A stretch of 64,000 nt of DNA, taken from contig NZ_FCOP01000011.1 in assembly GCF_900021175.1 (NCBI RefSeq), positions 1,393,947 to 1,457,946 on the forward strand, read 5' to 3'. The position numbers and the translations under genes were made by a program. Origin of the DNA: Pseudenterobacter timonensis (GTDB lineage Bacteria > Pseudomonadota > Gammaproteobacteria > Enterobacterales > Enterobacteriaceae). Under the pieces are notes generated by a model that had not been told where the DNA came from, ran no database searches, and saw only the letters and a program-made list of their open reading frames with translations. Positions 56,416-63,897 of the stretch are shown piece by piece (position 1 is the first letter of the stretch; each line of letters begins with the position of its first letter).

Positions 56416-56471
56416 AGGCTGTTATAGACTAAATGCAAAGGCGCGATCGCCTGTCGCTTCCTGTCAACGGT

Positions 56472-57140
56472 TCAGGACTGCGTGGCCAGGCGCGTCAGTC
56501 CGCCATAATCGTTAATGGCCTGCCAGCTGATGGCGCCCGAGCAGGGGGTGTTCCAGCTACGCGCGGCAAAGGGATCCACCATCCCGGGCTCCTTTACCTC
56601 GGTATTGCCAACGTTGATCAGATAAAAGGAGACAAACCAGGGGGTAGGGTTGTGCACGGTCAGCCTGTTGTTGCTACAGGTAAATTCCAGCTTTTTATAG
56701 GCCAGCGCCGGATCCCCTTTCAAACCTTTCGGGCGAAAGAAAATTTTAAATCTGGACTTAACGTTGATCTGCAGTTTATTGCTGTTGGCCTTACTGGTGG
56801 GGGCGATATTTTTTACGTTAAGCCAGAATACGGATTCCCGGTCAGCGGGCAAGGGGGTACCCAGGTAGCTTATTCGTAGCGTATTTTTTTGTTCCGCGTC
56901 CAGACGAAATAATGTTGGCGTGACCACAAAAGGAGGCGTGGATTTATTTTCGCTGTCAGGATTTTCGATCCAGGACTGAATTAAATAGGGGGTCTCTTTT
57001 TCCATATTGGTAATAGAAAAAGCGACTTCCCGCTGCTCCTGCGGATAGATGACGCGGGTTCCCCCCATGACGACACCGGCCTGTGCGCAAAGGCAATAAC
57101 CCAGCGATAAAAACAGTATCGCGAATGTTGTTTTATTCAT
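56472..57140 (-). CDS. periplasmic fimbrial chaperone
   Basis: A 222-residue PapD-family chaperone. The signal peptide ends near AQAG. GTRVIYPQEQREVAFSITN carries the conserved Arg of the subunit-binding cleft, and INVKSRFKIFFRPKGL carries the conserved Lys. YLIQSWIEN and ESVFWLNVKNI are family motifs. It follows the pilin gene by 54 bases, with a strong hairpin between. Confidence 0.95.
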   Translation of the reverse strand: MNKTTFAILFLSLGYCLCAQAGVVMGGTRVIYPQEQREVAFSITNMEKETPYLIQSWIENPDSENKSTPPFVVTPTLFRLDAEQKNTLRISYLGTPLPADRESVFWLNVKNIAPTSKANSNKLQINVKSRFKIFFRPKGLKGDPALAYKKLEFTCSNNRLTVHNPTPWFVSFYLINVGNTEVKEPGMVDPFAARSWNTPCSGAISWQAINDYGGLTRLATQS

Positions 57141-57157
57141 GTTGATTTTACCGGCGG

Positions 57158-57191
57158 TTTTAAATAGCAGAGTCTCCTCTGCTATTTAAAA
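57158..57191 (-). other. intercistronic stem-loop between major pilin and chaperone genes
   Basis: A perfect 15-bp stem (TTTTAAATAGCAGAG / CTCTGCTATTTAAAA) with a 4-base loop starts three bases after the pilin stop. There is no T-run beyond the stem, so it is more likely an mRNA-stabilising or partial-termination element that raises pilin over chaperone and usher output, as known for other fimbrial operons. Confidence 0.8.
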
Positions 57192-57194
57192 TTA

Positions 57195-57806
57195 TCAGTT
57201 ATAGACCATCAGGAAGTTTGCATCGGCATCGGCTTCTCCGGTGGTCACAGTCTCTGCGGTCGCGTTATAGCTGGCGTAAAAATTCAGGGTCTTTGAATCT
57301 TCCCCTTCAGTGAGTTCGACGCTTCTGGAGATATCGCCAATCTTAATCTGAGTATTGCGATCGCTTTCGTACAGTTTAACGGCCACGCCCGTGGCGGTAT
57401 TCCCCTCGCTGTCTACCGCGGAGTTCAGGCCCAGCAGGGAGTTATCCGTCGAATCTTTGGTGCCATCAAACAGAACGGCAACAGATTTTACCGAGTCCGG
57501 GCAGCCCTCTACGGAGATATGGAAAGGGGTGCGCGTCGTCTCTTTTTGTGTTGCAAAGTAGGTGGCCGCCCAGGTGCCCAGCTCAACCGACTGGCCTGCG
57601 CTGTCCGTGCTGATGTTACAGGATGCGTCGGTAATTTTTCCGGTGAAATGCACCACGCCACCGGTCCCCTGGGTACCGGCGTCGTTGCCGGGATTGGTAT
57701 TAATGGTATTATCGTTATTACCTGACGGAAGTTCAGCCAGCGCATTTGCACTTACCATCATCAGCGTACATACGCTCATTGCCAGGATGGTTTTTTTATT
57801 AATCAT
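57195..57806 (-). CDS. major fimbrial subunit (pilin)
   Basis: A 203-residue pilin. The signal peptide runs to about ANALAE. An unusual Asn/Gly/Thr-rich N-terminal stretch (PSGNNDNTINTNPGNDAG) precedes the conserved GGVVHFTGKITDASCNI. The two Cys (in ASCNI and EGCPDS) form the pilin disulphide, and the end NFLMVYN has the penultimate Tyr. The second ATG is chosen because GGGACGAG precedes it. It is the first gene of the operon; the 214 bases upstream to umuC show no clear invertible element. Confidence 0.92.
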   Translation of the reverse strand: MINKKTILAMSVCTLMMVSANALAELPSGNNDNTINTNPGNDAGTQGTGGVVHFTGKITDASCNISTDSAGQSVELGTWAATYFATQKETTRTPFHISVEGCPDSVKSVAVLFDGTKDSTDNSLLGLNSAVDSEGNTATGVAVKLYESDRNTQIKIGDISRSVELTEGEDSKTLNFYASYNATAETVTTGEADADANFLMVYN

Positions 57807-58020
57807 GTCCACTCGTCCCATTTAGCTCAATAAACCCTTTTGATTAATTTCAGCTATGTAACTGGTGGTGTTCTCTTGCCATATCACCATTATTACCAGC
57901 AGGTCTTTCTATTCGCAGTGAATATCAAACGGCAAAAATGCTAACAAAAAATCTGCTATGCGCTGACCGAAAAGCGGTTTAAAAATAAATTATGTTACGG
58001 GCGCGAGTAAGAGAAAAAGC

Positions 58021-59283
58021 TTATTTGACGACGGGCAGATCCGAATAGCGGGTTGTATAGCAAGGGGATAACATTTCGCGCTTCATCGCCCAGGATTTCT
58101 GCGCACCCTGACCCGCAAACCACAGGGTGCCCCGGCCAGAGCGATTAAGATCGTCAATAACATGCATCAGCGCGGCACTGTTCGGACGGGGTTGATGCTC
58201 GTCAAACAGGTTAAGCTGAGCCACCCCCTGGCTGAAGAAGTCGCTCAGCATTACGCCCGCTTTAATATAGCGGGGGCCATCAACCCAGATGCGGTTCAGC
58301 CCGTCGATCGCCACGTTGATAATATCCCGGGTATCGTTAGAGGGCGTCATCAGCCTGCCCGAAGCCTGATTGCCGTAAAAAACCCCATCCTTCGCATGTG
58401 GGCTGGTACGAATAAAGACGGTGATAAAGCAGCAAAATTGTTTCTCTTCCCGCAGTTTCTCGGCGGCGCGCTCGGCGTAGGCGCAGACCGCCTGGCGCAT
58501 ATCTTCATACCGGGTGATGCGGCTACCGAAGGAGCGGCTGCAGATTATCTGTTGCCTGGCCGGAGAGAACTCTTCCAGCGCCAGACAGGGTTCTCCTCGC
58601 AGCTCGCGTGCCGTTCTTTCCAGCACCACGTTGAAATGTTTACGGATCACCCAGCCTGAACAGTCGGCCAGTTGCAGAGCGGTGTCGATGCCCATCAGGC
58701 TCAGCTTCTTGCCGATCCGTCGTCCGACGCCCCACACCTCGCCGACCGGCACCAGCGCCAGCAGCCTGCGTTGGCGGTCGATGTTTGATAAATCGACCAC
58801 GCCCCCCGTTTTTTTCCAGGTTTTTGCCGCGTGGTTGGCCAGCTTGGCTAACGTTTTCGTGGGAGCGATGCCCACCCCGGCGGTAAGGCCGGTCTCCCGG
58901 AAGAGGCGCTGGCGAATGGCGTGGCCGAACACCTCCAGGCTCATACAGTTACGGATACCGGTCACGTCAAGGAACGCTTCGTCAATGGAGTAGATCTCCG
59001 CTCTCGGCGCCATCTCTTCGAGAATGGTCATGACCCGGCGGCTCATATCCGCATAGAGCGCATAATTGGAGCTAAATACGTGGACCTTTTGCCGCTTCAG
59101 CTGATCCTTTAACTGAAAATAGGGGCCCGCCATGCTAATCCCCAGCGCTTTCGCTTCTGCTGAGCGCGAAATAATACACCCATCATTATTGGAAACGACC
59201 ACCACCGGCTTTCCCTGCAGATCGGGCCGAAAAACGGTCTCGCAGGAGGTGTAAAAGCTATTTATATCAACGAGCGCGAACAT
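58021..59283 (-). CDS. umuC: DNA polymerase V catalytic subunit UmuC
   Basis: A 420-residue Y-family translesion polymerase. [14 protein letters not shown] and YSIDEAFLD carry the catalytic acidic residues. The fingers and little-finger regions follow, and QLNLFDE near residue 360 is the beta-clamp-binding motif. Its start overlaps umuD by 17 bases. It works with UmuD' and RecA-ATP. Confidence 0.96.
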   Translation of the reverse strand: MFALVDINSFYTSCETVFRPDLQGKPVVVVSNNDGCIISRSAEAKALGISMAGPYFQLKDQLKRQKVHVFSSNYALYADMSRRVMTILEEMAPRAEIYSIDEAFLDVTGIRNCMSLEVFGHAIRQRLFRETGLTAGVGIAPTKTLAKLANHAAKTWKKTGGVVDLSNIDRQRRLLALVPVGEVWGVGRRIGKKLSLMGIDTALQLADCSGWVIRKHFNVVLERTARELRGEPCLALEEFSPARQQIICSRSFGSRITRYEDMRQAVCAYAERAAEKLREEKQFCCFITVFIRTSPHAKDGVFYGNQASGRLMTPSNDTRDIINVAIDGLNRIWVDGPRYIKAGVMLSDFFSQGVAQLNLFDEHQPRPNSAALMHVIDDLNRSGRGTLWFAGQGAQKSWAMKREMLSPCYTTRYSDLPVVK

Positions 59284-59701
59284 GTCTGTTGGACTTCAGA
59301 GTAAAGGTCACTACGCCAAATATTTGCAGCTCTTCTTCCGTGTCGAAAACAATGGGCGAATAGTTAGCGTTATGGGGTAAGAGCTGAAAGCGTGGATATG
59401 TTTGCAGCTCTTTTACGGTAAATTCACCGCCGACGGCGGCGATAACAATATCGCCATGCGCGGCAGATAAGGAGCGATCCACGACCAGTAAATCACCGTT
59501 GCTGATGCCTGCGCCGATCATGGAGTCGCCGCTTACTCTGACAAAGTAGGTTGCACTGGGATGTTTTATAACCAGCTTGTTGAGATCGAGGCTCTCTTCG
59601 ATATAGTCCTGGGCGGGGCTGGGGAACCCGCAAGGCACCCGTTCCATAAATAGCGGAAGCAATATTGGGGTGCCGGGTTGACAGGGAAAGATGAATTGCA
59701 T
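59267..59701 (-). CDS. umuD: DNA polymerase V subunit UmuD
   Basis: A 144-residue LexA-like S24 peptidase. The self-cleavage site Cys24-Gly25 (VPCGFP), nucleophile Ser60 (SGDSM) and Lys97 (FTVKEL) occupy the same numbers as in E. coli. RecA-stimulated cleavage gives UmuD'. The ATG giving MQFIFPCQP is used. A LexA box is 17 bases upstream. The first 20 residues differ from the E. coli protein. Confidence 0.95.
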   Translation of the reverse strand: MQFIFPCQPGTPILLPLFMERVPCGFPSPAQDYIEESLDLNKLVIKHPSATYFVRVSGDSMIGAGISNGDLLVVDRSLSAAHGDIVIAAVGGEFTVKELQTYPRFQLLPHNANYSPIVFDTEEELQIFGVVTFTLKSNRHVRAR

Positions 59702-59717
59702 AATCCGTGGCTCATTC

Positions 59718-59737
59718 AACTGTATTTATATACAGTA
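59718..59737 (-). promoter_or_regulatory. LexA box of umuDC
   Basis: CTGT-ATTTATAT-ACAG matches the SOS consensus CTGT-N8-ACAG with an AT-rich core. It lies directly upstream of umuD. Confidence 0.93.
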
Positions 59738-59928
59738 TCCATGATTGATCGCAACGATCAAGTTACCGGAAGAATATTTTCTTCAATACTTTGAAAAATA
59801 ACAGAATTTTAGCGGTTTTGAAAATGCAAAGGCGGTTAAAAAGCAGGCGTGATGCCGGACAGGGGGGTCAGACAGAGCAAAGAAGGGCGCACGCTTTTGG
59901 ACCAGAATGCGCCACGCAAAGGAGGGGG

Positions 59929-60168
59929 TTATTCGTTGATGAGCCACATATCGGACTCGTCAAACATCTCTTCGAGCATGCGGTTCAGCTTCTCGCGATC
60001 GTTTTTACTGGCATCGCTGTTTAACCCGTTAGCCTGCATCGGCTTAACCCTCACCTCGGCATCGGGAAAGAGGCGGTGAACGCGCCGGGTCAGTTCATTC
60101 AGGATGATCTCGTTTGCTCCCGGCAATCCTGCAACGTTACGTTTGTCATAAACAAGCTCAACGAACAT
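59929..60168 (-). CDS. DinI-like family protein (MsgA type)
   Basis: A 79-residue protein of the DinI family. The N-terminal strand MFVELVYDKRN, a helix with ILNELTRRVHRLFPDAEV, and an acidic C-terminal helix (NRMLEEMFDESDMWLINE) match the fold of DinI, whose acidic helix binds RecA. It resembles Salmonella MsgA in length and start more than E. coli DinI. It is under its own LexA box and is transcribed towards umuDC, so it may modulate RecA filaments during UmuD cleavage. Confidence 0.88.
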   Translation of the reverse strand: MFVELVYDKRNVAGLPGANEIILNELTRRVHRLFPDAEVRVKPMQANGLNSDASKNDREKLNRMLEEMFDESDMWLINE

Positions 60169-60180
60169 ATAAAAAACCTT

Positions 60181-60200
60181 TACTGTTTACATATACAGTA
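60181..60200 (-). promoter_or_regulatory. LexA box of the DinI-like gene
   Basis: TACTGTTTACATATACAGTA is a full 20-base SOS box (CTGT-N8-ACAG), 13 bases upstream of the DinI-like start. In the 300-base gap up to the acyltransferase gene I also see CTGTGT-N7-ACACAG at 60246-60264; no other signal is clear. Confidence 0.93.
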
Positions 60201-60468
60201 TTTATACAAGGTTCGCAGAGAGAGTCAAGCGATGGAGAAGGTAAGCTGTGTGACGGTTACACAGAGAGTAAACAGGAGGTGTCGGGGGAGACGCCCCGTT
60301 TAACCCCCCTTTTTTTGCCGGTATTTAGCAAAAAATGCCAAGACCCATATTCTCTCTTTTCATAGACTTTGCGGATCTGATCGCGGTCCCGATTTTGCTA
60401 TACAGGTAAAAACGCCTATAAACTATCCGGGCTGCTCTTACCACCTGAACAGGAAAGCGTTTCACTCA

Positions 60469-61434
60469 ATGACGAGACTGCCAACTTTTTCACTCTCTTT
60501 TTTTCATCCGCGCTACTGGCTGCTCTGGCTGGGGATTATTCTCCTGCGATGCGCGCTGCTACTGCCTTACCCTCTGCTGCGCCGTCTGGGATGCAGCCTG
60601 GGGAGACTCTCCATGTGGGTTTTGCCCCGCCGTGTGAAGGTCGCCCGCCGCAATCTGGAACTTTGCTTCCCGGAACTTTCCTCTACGGAGCGCGAACAGC
60701 TGCTTCGCAAAAACTTCGAATCTGTCGGTATGGGGGTAGTGGAAACAGGGATTGCCTGGTACTGGCCCGACTGGCGGATGCGTAAATGGTTTACCGTCAG
60801 CGGCTATGAACATATGGAAAAGGCGCGCGCGGGCAAACGCGGCGTGCTGCTTATCGGCATGCATTTTCTGACGCTGGAACTCGGCGCGCGTATTTTCGGC
60901 ATGTTGAATCCAGGGGTGGGCGTTTACCGGCCCAATAATAACGCGCTCTATGACTGGCTGCAGACGAGAGGGCGGTTACGCTCCAATAAAACCATGCTCG
61001 ATCGCTATGATTTAAAGGGAATGATAAAGGCGCTTAAGCAGGATGAAATTGTCTGGTACGCCCCCGATCACGATTACGGCGCGCGCAACAGCGTGTTCGT
61101 TCCCTTTTTTAATGTCCCGGATGCGGCAACCACCGCCGGCAGCTATATGCTGGTACGCAGCGCTCGCCCGGCGGTAGTCCCCTTTATCCCGCGTCGTCGC
61201 GCCGACGGGAAAGGCTACGAGCTGATTATCCTGCCGGATATCGGGGAGCAGCTCTACGATCAGGATAAAGAGAGCGTGGCCACCCGCATGAACCAGGCGA
61301 TAGAGGAGGCCATTCGCCAGGCGCCGGAGCAGTATATGTGGCTGCATCGCCGCTTCAAAACGCGCCCGGAAGGGGAGCCTGCGCTCTATGAAAAGGTTAA
61401 AAAACGCAAACGTAAGCGCAAGCGCAAATCCTGA
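60469..61434 (+). CDS. LpxL-type lipid A acyltransferase paralogue
   Basis: A 321-residue member of the LpxL/LpxM/LpxP family that adds a secondary acyl chain to Kdo2-lipid IVA. One N-terminal membrane segment (about 18-40) precedes the catalytic H-x4-E of [36 protein letters not shown] and [10 protein letters not shown] are family motifs and look closer to LpxL than to LpxP. The tail [14 protein letters not shown] is unusually basic. E. coli lpxL lies elsewhere, so this is likely an additional copy of the kind known in Klebsiella. Confidence 0.85.
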   Translation: MTRLPTFSLSFFHPRYWLLWLGIILLRCALLLPYPLLRRLGCSLGRLSMWVLPRRVKVARRNLELCFPELSSTEREQLLRKNFESVGMGVVETGIAWYWPDWRMRKWFTVSGYEHMEKARAGKRGVLLIGMHFLTLELGARIFGMLNPGVGVYRPNNNALYDWLQTRGRLRSNKTMLDRYDLKGMIKALKQDEIVWYAPDHDYGARNSVFVPFFNVPDAATTAGSYMLVRSARPAVVPFIPRRRADGKGYELIILPDIGEQLYDQDKESVATRMNQAIEEAIRQAPEQYMWLHRRFKTRPEGEPALYEKVKKRKRKRKRKS

Positions 61435-61464
61435 CGCTCTCCCGCAGCCGCTGCGAAAGCAGGT

Positions 61465-61600
61465 AAAAAAAGCCCACCGAAAGGTGGGCAAGAATACTGG
61501 AAGCAATGTGAGCAATGTCGTGCTGAATAGTTGAGTGTTTTGCTCAACTATTCAGTGTTGAGAAAGATAATCTTTCTCAATAAAACATGCAACCCCATCT
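61465..61600 (-). ncRNA. candidate small RNA with terminator and two inverted repeats
   Basis: On the minus strand GCCCACC-TTTC-GGTGGGC is followed by seven T (61489-61465), a strong terminator, yet no minus-strand gene precedes it. Upstream of it are a 13-bp perfect inverted repeat with a 7-base loop (61523-61555) and an 11-bp palindrome around one base (61558-61580). The 313-base gap between the acyltransferase gene and yeaQ holds no open frame I can support. The 5' end is not defined. Confidence 0.35.
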
Positions 61601-61653
61601 TTTGTGTGTTTTGTCTTGAGTGGCCTGTTGTCGATAAAATGTGCAAACGCGCC

Positions 61654-61699
61654 TGTGATTCTTGTCACAAACTTTCTTTCCTGAATCCTGTGCTATCCT
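61654..61699 (+). promoter_or_regulatory. CRP site and promoter of yeaQ
   Basis: TGTGATTCTTGTCACA (61654-61669) fits the CRP consensus TGTGA-N6-TCACA perfectly. A -10-like TATCCT (61694-61699) in TGTGCTATCCT would give a start near 61703, placing the site at about -41.5, a class II position. The TGCTATCCT context also resembles RpoS-type promoters. Confidence 0.6.
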
Positions 61700-61747
61700 T
61701 TTCTGTGTTGTTGATTTATTGAAAAAAACCATACGGAGAGGAAAGCT

Positions 61748-61996
61748 ATGGGAATTTTATCGTGGATTATCTTTGGGCTTATCGCGGGTATTCTGGCTAA
61801 GTGGATCATGCCTGGTAAAGATGGCGGTGGCCTCATCGTAACCATCATTCTGGGTATTATCGGCGCCGTGGTCGGCGGCTGGATCAGTACTCTGTTCGGC
61901 TTTGGCCGGGTGGATGGCTTCAATTTCGGCAGCTTTGTCGTTGCGGTGATTGGCGCACTGGTGGTTCTGTTTATCTACAGAAAAGTCAGAAGCTAA
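61748..61996 (+). CDS. yeaQ: GlsB/YeaQ/YmgE-family stress membrane protein YeaQ
   Basis: An 82-residue membrane protein with three hydrophobic segments. GILSWIIFGLIAGILAKWIM, ILGIIGAVVGGWISTLFGFG and FGSFVVAVIGALVVLFIY match E. coli YeaQ closely (transglycosylase-associated family). The function is unknown. GGAGAGGAAAGCT precedes the ATG. Confidence 0.95.
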   Translation: MGILSWIIFGLIAGILAKWIMPGKDGGGLIVTIILGIIGAVVGGWISTLFGFGRVDGFNFGSFVVAVIGALVVLFIYRKVRS

Positions 61997-62013
61997 CAGA
62001 CGACATATCAGAT

Positions 62014-62040
62014 AAGGCTGCCCCGGGCAGCCTTTCTTTT
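62014..62040 (+). terminator. rho-independent terminator after yeaQ
   Basis: AAGGCTGCCC / GGGCAGCCTT around one base, followed by TTCTTTT. Confidence 0.8.
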
Positions 62041-62045
62041 GGCCG

Positions 62046-62120
62046 TTACCACCAGCCCAGCTGCGATCCCGCCACGGCCACAATCGCGACGATTAGCATA
62101 ATGATGGTTGTCTTTCTCAT
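62046..62120 (-). CDS. yoaJ: small membrane protein YoaJ
   Basis: A 24-residue frame (MRKTTIIMLIVAIVAVAGSQ, then LGWW) that is a single membrane segment. Length, start RKTTIIM and end LGWW match E. coli YoaJ. Its ATG directly follows the yoaK TAG, and it ends opposite the yeaQ terminator. The function is unknown. Confidence 0.85.
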   Translation of the reverse strand: MRKTTIIMLIVAIVAVAGSQLGWW

Positions 62121-62219
62121 CTATACCCCAGGCGCAGCGTAGCCGCCGACGAAAAACCACGTTAAAAAGATGACTGCCGCGATAAAAATCGCGACCGGAA
62201 ACAGAATACCGATTCGCAT
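62121..62219 (-). CDS. yoaK: small membrane protein YoaK
   Basis: A 32-residue frame (MRIGILFPVAIFIAAVIFLT, then WFFVGGYAAPGV) with one membrane segment. It matches E. coli YoaK in length and at most positions. It lies 41 bases beyond the dgcP stop and is followed without a gap by yoaJ, so the pair is probably cotranscribed. Confidence 0.88.
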   Translation of the reverse strand: MRIGILFPVAIFIAAVIFLTWFFVGGYAAPGV

Positions 62220-62260
62220 CACGTTACCTTTAAGCTTGCCGAGCCGTTGAGTGTACGGGG

Positions 62261-63289
62261 TTAATCCTCAGGGAGAAAGTCCGTTGCGCGTTTTCCCTTC
62301 TTCTCCTCATACATCGCCATGTCTGCCGCGCGCAACGCGCTGTCAACATCGGTATGGAGAGGATCAATCGCCACGACCCCGACGCTCGCTCCCGGATAGA
62401 CAATATGCACATTGCCGAGCCAGTATTCACCCGCGATGCGCGCCCCGATCTCTGTTTTAATGACGTTGATCTGCCTGCGCTCCGCCTCACCCTCGCCCTG
62501 GCTCAGACAGGCCAGCAGAAACTCATCGCCGCCCAGACGCCCAATAATATCGTCTTCGGTCTGTCCTTCGGTCAGGCGCCGGCCAGCCTCCACCAGAAAC
62601 CGGTCGCCCGCTTCGTGGCCGTAGCGATCGTTGATGAGCTTAAAATCATCCAGATCGATAAAGGCGAGGATGGCATGGCGCTGCAGATGGCGCGCCAGTG
62701 AAAAGAGGGCGTTGAGATTTTCAAAAATTGCCCGGCGGTTGGGCAGGCCGGTGAGGGCGTCGGTGTAGGAGTGGGCGATCAGGGCGGCGTTAGCCTCCTG
62801 AAGCTGTATCACCAGCGCCTCTTTCTGAATGTATTGTGCAATCAGGCCGGCAAAAAGCTGTAAAACCTGCTCGCCGCGGCTGCTGAGCGCCCTCTTTTCC
62901 GAGCTGCTGGCGCAGAGCGTGCCGTAGAGCGACCCATCGGCAAGGTGAATGGGAATACTCATCCAGGTTGTAATACCCAGCGCTTTAGCCGCCTCGCAGT
63001 CGGGCCAGCGTTCCGGCACGTTATCGCTAAAAAAGCAGTGGCTGTCAAAGGCGCGCTTACAGAGCGTCTCGCCCCAGGGGACGCTCATTCCTTCCGGGAT
63101 CTGCATCTGTTTGCTGTTGCGGGCGTAGAGGATATGCTGCAGACGCGCGTTGAGATCCACTTTGGTGAGATAGGTTGACTCCATCTCGGTGACGATCTCC
63201 AGCATCTCCAGCAACTGGCGGACCAGGCTTTCGAGGGAGTGTTGAGTGGCGAGGGTTTCTGAAACACGGGCAAGAATAATGTCCGACAT
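62261..63289 (-). CDS. dgcP: GAF-domain diguanylate cyclase DgcP
   Basis: A 342-residue cyclic-di-GMP synthase. An N-terminal GAF domain (about residues 20-155, with ESTYLTKVDLNARLQHILYA in part) is followed by a GGDEF domain with TDALTGLPNRRAIFENL and the active-site motif GRLGGDEFLLA. No RxxD inhibitory site is visible upstream of it. The start MSDIILARVSE agrees with E. coli DgcP (YeaP); an upstream in-frame ATG exists. The enzyme localises to cell poles in E. coli. Confidence 0.95.
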   Translation of the reverse strand: MSDIILARVSETLATQHSLESLVRQLLEMLEIVTEMESTYLTKVDLNARLQHILYARNSKQMQIPEGMSVPWGETLCKRAFDSHCFFSDNVPERWPDCEAAKALGITTWMSIPIHLADGSLYGTLCASSSEKRALSSRGEQVLQLFAGLIAQYIQKEALVIQLQEANAALIAHSYTDALTGLPNRRAIFENLNALFSLARHLQRHAILAFIDLDDFKLINDRYGHEAGDRFLVEAGRRLTEGQTEDDIIGRLGGDEFLLACLSQGEGEAERRQINVIKTEIGARIAGEYWLGNVHIVYPGASVGVVAIDPLHTDVDSALRAADMAMYEEKKGKRATDFLPED

Positions 63290-63412
63290 CTGTAACTTGA
63301 CTCCCATGCAGAGGAGAGTTCTCTGCATGTTATGCTGAAATTTTAAACTCCTGCGCATAGTAGAACATGAAACGGTGAAATTTTATATATCGTGTTCGCG
63401 TCCATTACCCAT

Positions 63413-63500
63413 AAAAAAGCCCCACCACGGCGGGTGAGGCAAAATTTTGCATCATGGAAAAGTGTTCTGTGGTCAAGACAGAACGTGGCCATTATCGCTG
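63413..63500 (-). ncRNA. candidate small RNA upstream of dgcP
   Basis: On the minus strand a stem (GCC-CACC / GGTG-GGGC type, one mismatch) at 63440-63419 is followed by six T, with no minus-strand gene in front of it. Just upstream is a perfect 7-bp stem GTTCTGT / ACAGAAC with a 7-base loop (63464-63484). A GATAAT lies further upstream. It occupies the 299-base dgcP-yoaF gap. Confidence 0.3.
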
Positions 63501-63588
63501 GTGAAAGTGCAGGCTTAATGAAGAAATCGTGGAGAAAATCGACGTCAGCCGTTAGTCTTATCTTCTTCAGAAAGAAAAGGAAATGTTC

Positions 63589-63831
63589 ATGCGTTATTTA
63601 CTTCTTGCGCTGGCCTTACCCCTTGCCGCCTGCTCAGCCAGGCAGGAAGAGGCCCCTCGTCCCCCCATCGGCATGGCTAACCCTGCGTCGGTTTACTGCG
63701 TACAAAAAGGGGGCGAACTGGTGCCGGTACAAAGTCCGCAGGGCGTCTTCGCCAACTGTAAACTGCCAGGTGGCCAGACGATTGAAGAGTGGGATCTCTA
63801 CCGACGCGATCATCCCGCGCCCACCAGATGA
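63589..63831 (+). CDS. yoaF: DUF333 lipoprotein YoaF
   Basis: An 80-residue lipoprotein. The signal peptide ends in LPLAAC (Cys14 or nearby). The DUF333 domain NPASVYCVQKGGELVPVQ and NCKLPGGQTIEEWDLYRRDH matches E. coli YoaF closely. The second ATG, 8 bases after AAGG, is used. The function is unknown. Confidence 0.92.
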   Translation: MRYLLLALALPLAACSARQEEAPRPPIGMANPASVYCVQKGGELVPVQSPQGVFANCKLPGGQTIEEWDLYRRDHPAPTR

Positions 63832-63897
63832 CAGCGGCCCGGTAACTGCGATACACTTTCTTTAAGAATTATCCTGGTATTAAGTCGCGAGAGAAGT

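Noticed and set aside
57807-58020. Invertible fim-type switch upstream of the pilin gene
   Set aside because: No paired inverted repeats bounding a promoter and no FimB/FimE-type recombinase gene were found.
60280-60320. GC hairpin followed by CCCCCCTTTTTTT as a plus-strand terminator
   Set aside because: The stem pairing is poor and no plus-strand gene lies upstream.
61465-61489. Terminator for the lpxL-type gene on the plus strand
   Set aside because: The T-run is on the minus strand; on the plus strand the stem is followed by AAGAATACTGG, so it would not end plus-strand transcription efficiently.
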